Positions 63,465-64,000 of a DNA stretch of 64,000 nucleotides are shown one piece after another. The DNA comes from Saccharothrix luteola (GTDB lineage Bacteria > Actinomycetota > Actinomycetes > Mycobacteriales > Pseudonocardiaceae). Position 1 is the stretch's first letter; each line of letters begins with the position of its first letter. The notes beneath the pieces were generated by a model. That model was not told the origin of the DNA, searched no databases, and was given only the letters and a program-made list of their open reading frames with translations. The stretch covers positions 223,833 to 287,832 of the forward strand of contig NZ_JAJHUO010000003.1 of NCBI RefSeq assembly GCF_020859565.1, written 5' to 3'. The translations under genes and the position numbers were made by a program.

Positions 63465-64000
63465 TGAGCCTGTCGGGTTTCACCGCGCCGTGGTGGTTCG
63501 TGCTGCTGGTGGGCGTGGTGGCGCTCGCCGCGTTCTACGTGGTGCTGCAACGCGTGCTGCGCAAGCGGATGCTGCGGTTCGCCAACCTGTCGATGCTGGA
63601 GAAGGTCGCGCCCAAGCGGCAGGGCTGGTACAAGCACGTGCCGGTGGCGTTGCTGATGGTCGCGTTCATCGCGCTGACCGTGGCGCTGGCCGGGCCCACC
63701 GCCGAGCAGAAGGTGCCGCGCAACCGCGCGACCGTGATGCTGGTGATCGACACGTCGCTGTCGATGAAGGCCACCGACGTGCAGCCGTCCCGGTTGGAGG
63801 CCGCGCAGGTGGCCGCCAAGTCGTTCGCCGACGGGCTCACGCCGGGCATCAACCTGGGGCTGATCTCGTTTGCCGGTTCGGCCACCGTGCTGGTCGCGCC
63901 GACCACCGACCGCGCGGCGGTCACGCAGAGCATCGACGGGCTGAAGCTGGCCCAGTCGACCGCGACCGGTGACGCGATCGTGGCGGCGCTGGCGGCGATC
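63464..64000 (+). CDS. BatA-like vWA membrane protein (partial)
   Basis: The first 179 residues of a vWA protein of the BatA/Rv1481 type, cut by the window end. Two TM helices lie in the N-terminal 80 residues (WWFVLLVGVVALAAFY and VPVALLMVAFIALTVAL), then the vWA domain with the MIDAS motif VIDTSLSM. GGGAGGGG lies upstream. Third gene of the moxR operon. Confidence 0.93.
   Translation, partial: MSLSGFTAPWWFVLLVGVVALAAFYVVLQRVLRKRMLRFANLSMLEKVAPKRQGWYKHVPVALLMVAFIALTVALAGPTAEQKVPRNRATVMLVIDTSLSMKATDVQPSRLEAAQVAAKSFADGLTPGINLGLISFAGSATVLVAPTTDRAAVTQSIDGLKLAQSTATGDAIVAALAAI

Overview
The window is 64 kb of very GC-rich DNA with frequent GTG and TTG starts and strong third-position GC bias. Gene content points to an actinomycete, most likely of the Pseudonocardiaceae (Saccharothrix, Actinosynnema or Lentzea type). 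It carries an ergothioneine operon, a DinB/maleylpyruvate-isomerase-type protein as found in mycothiol producers, DUF6292 and DUF5753 proteins, and an aconitase / NlpC-P60 / MoxR / DUF58 / vWA gene order like Mycobacterium Rv1475c-Rv1481. The genus is inference. No rRNA, tRNA, CRISPR array or prophage was seen. The only mobile element is a 171-bp MITE-like element.

Region 1-14.4 kb. EF-G paralogue fusA2 (minus) is divergent from pdxS (PLP synthase). About 8.9 kb of accessory genes separate pdxS from its partner pdxT and from yebC: a VapBC pair, an XRE-cupin regulator divergent from azlCD, a DUF6292 protein, an acyl-CoA oxidase-like flavoenzyme, a secreted M28 aminopeptidase, and an Lrp regulator divergent from a Cys/Met PLP enzyme.

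Region 14.4-28 kb. A hairpin-rich intergenic stretch is followed by a DinB-type protein, a POT peptide transporter, a redox-type pair (HxlR regulator divergent from an NmrA-like oxidoreductase), two cytochromes P450, two overlapping P-loop proteins, a TetR regulator with a C-terminal thioredoxin-like extension, and a minus-strand set (AcnR-like TetR, MFS, hotdog thioesterase). Next are a DUF5753-like protein without its usual HTH and a secreted CBM/FN3/PQQ-type sugar dehydrogenase.

Region 28-46.6 kb. egtA-egtB-egtC-egtD form a tightly coupled ergothioneine operon without egtE. Then come a DUF4037 protein, a secreted tripeptidyl aminopeptidase, a polytopic membrane protein, an MMPL exporter divergent from a TetR regulator with tandem operator-like repeats, a secreted vWA protein, a Uma2 nuclease-like protein, aconitase, and an ABC ATPase-permease pair with the MITE directly behind it. 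An AcnR-like 16-bp site lies upstream of acn and a weaker relative lies upstream of the acnR-like gene 17 kb away.

Region 46.6-64 kb. A LysR regulator with a sugar acetyltransferase; a two-gene envelope-type operon (4-TM protein and a Gln/Pro/Gly/Tyr-repeat single-TM protein) ending at a textbook U-tract terminator; a variant sirtuin; a cytosolic alpha-type carbonic anhydrase; an acyl-CoA synthetase; a RipA-like NlpC/P60 hydrolase; a single-domain voltage-gated channel with an unusual filter; GrpB and methyltransferase genes; a hydrolase / PAS-GGDEF-GGDEF / MHYT group suggesting cyclic-di-GMP signalling; mobA; and the moxR-DUF58-vWA operon, which runs off the window end. Coordinates were worked out by hand from the sequence. 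Family names are from recognition of motifs, not from database searches.
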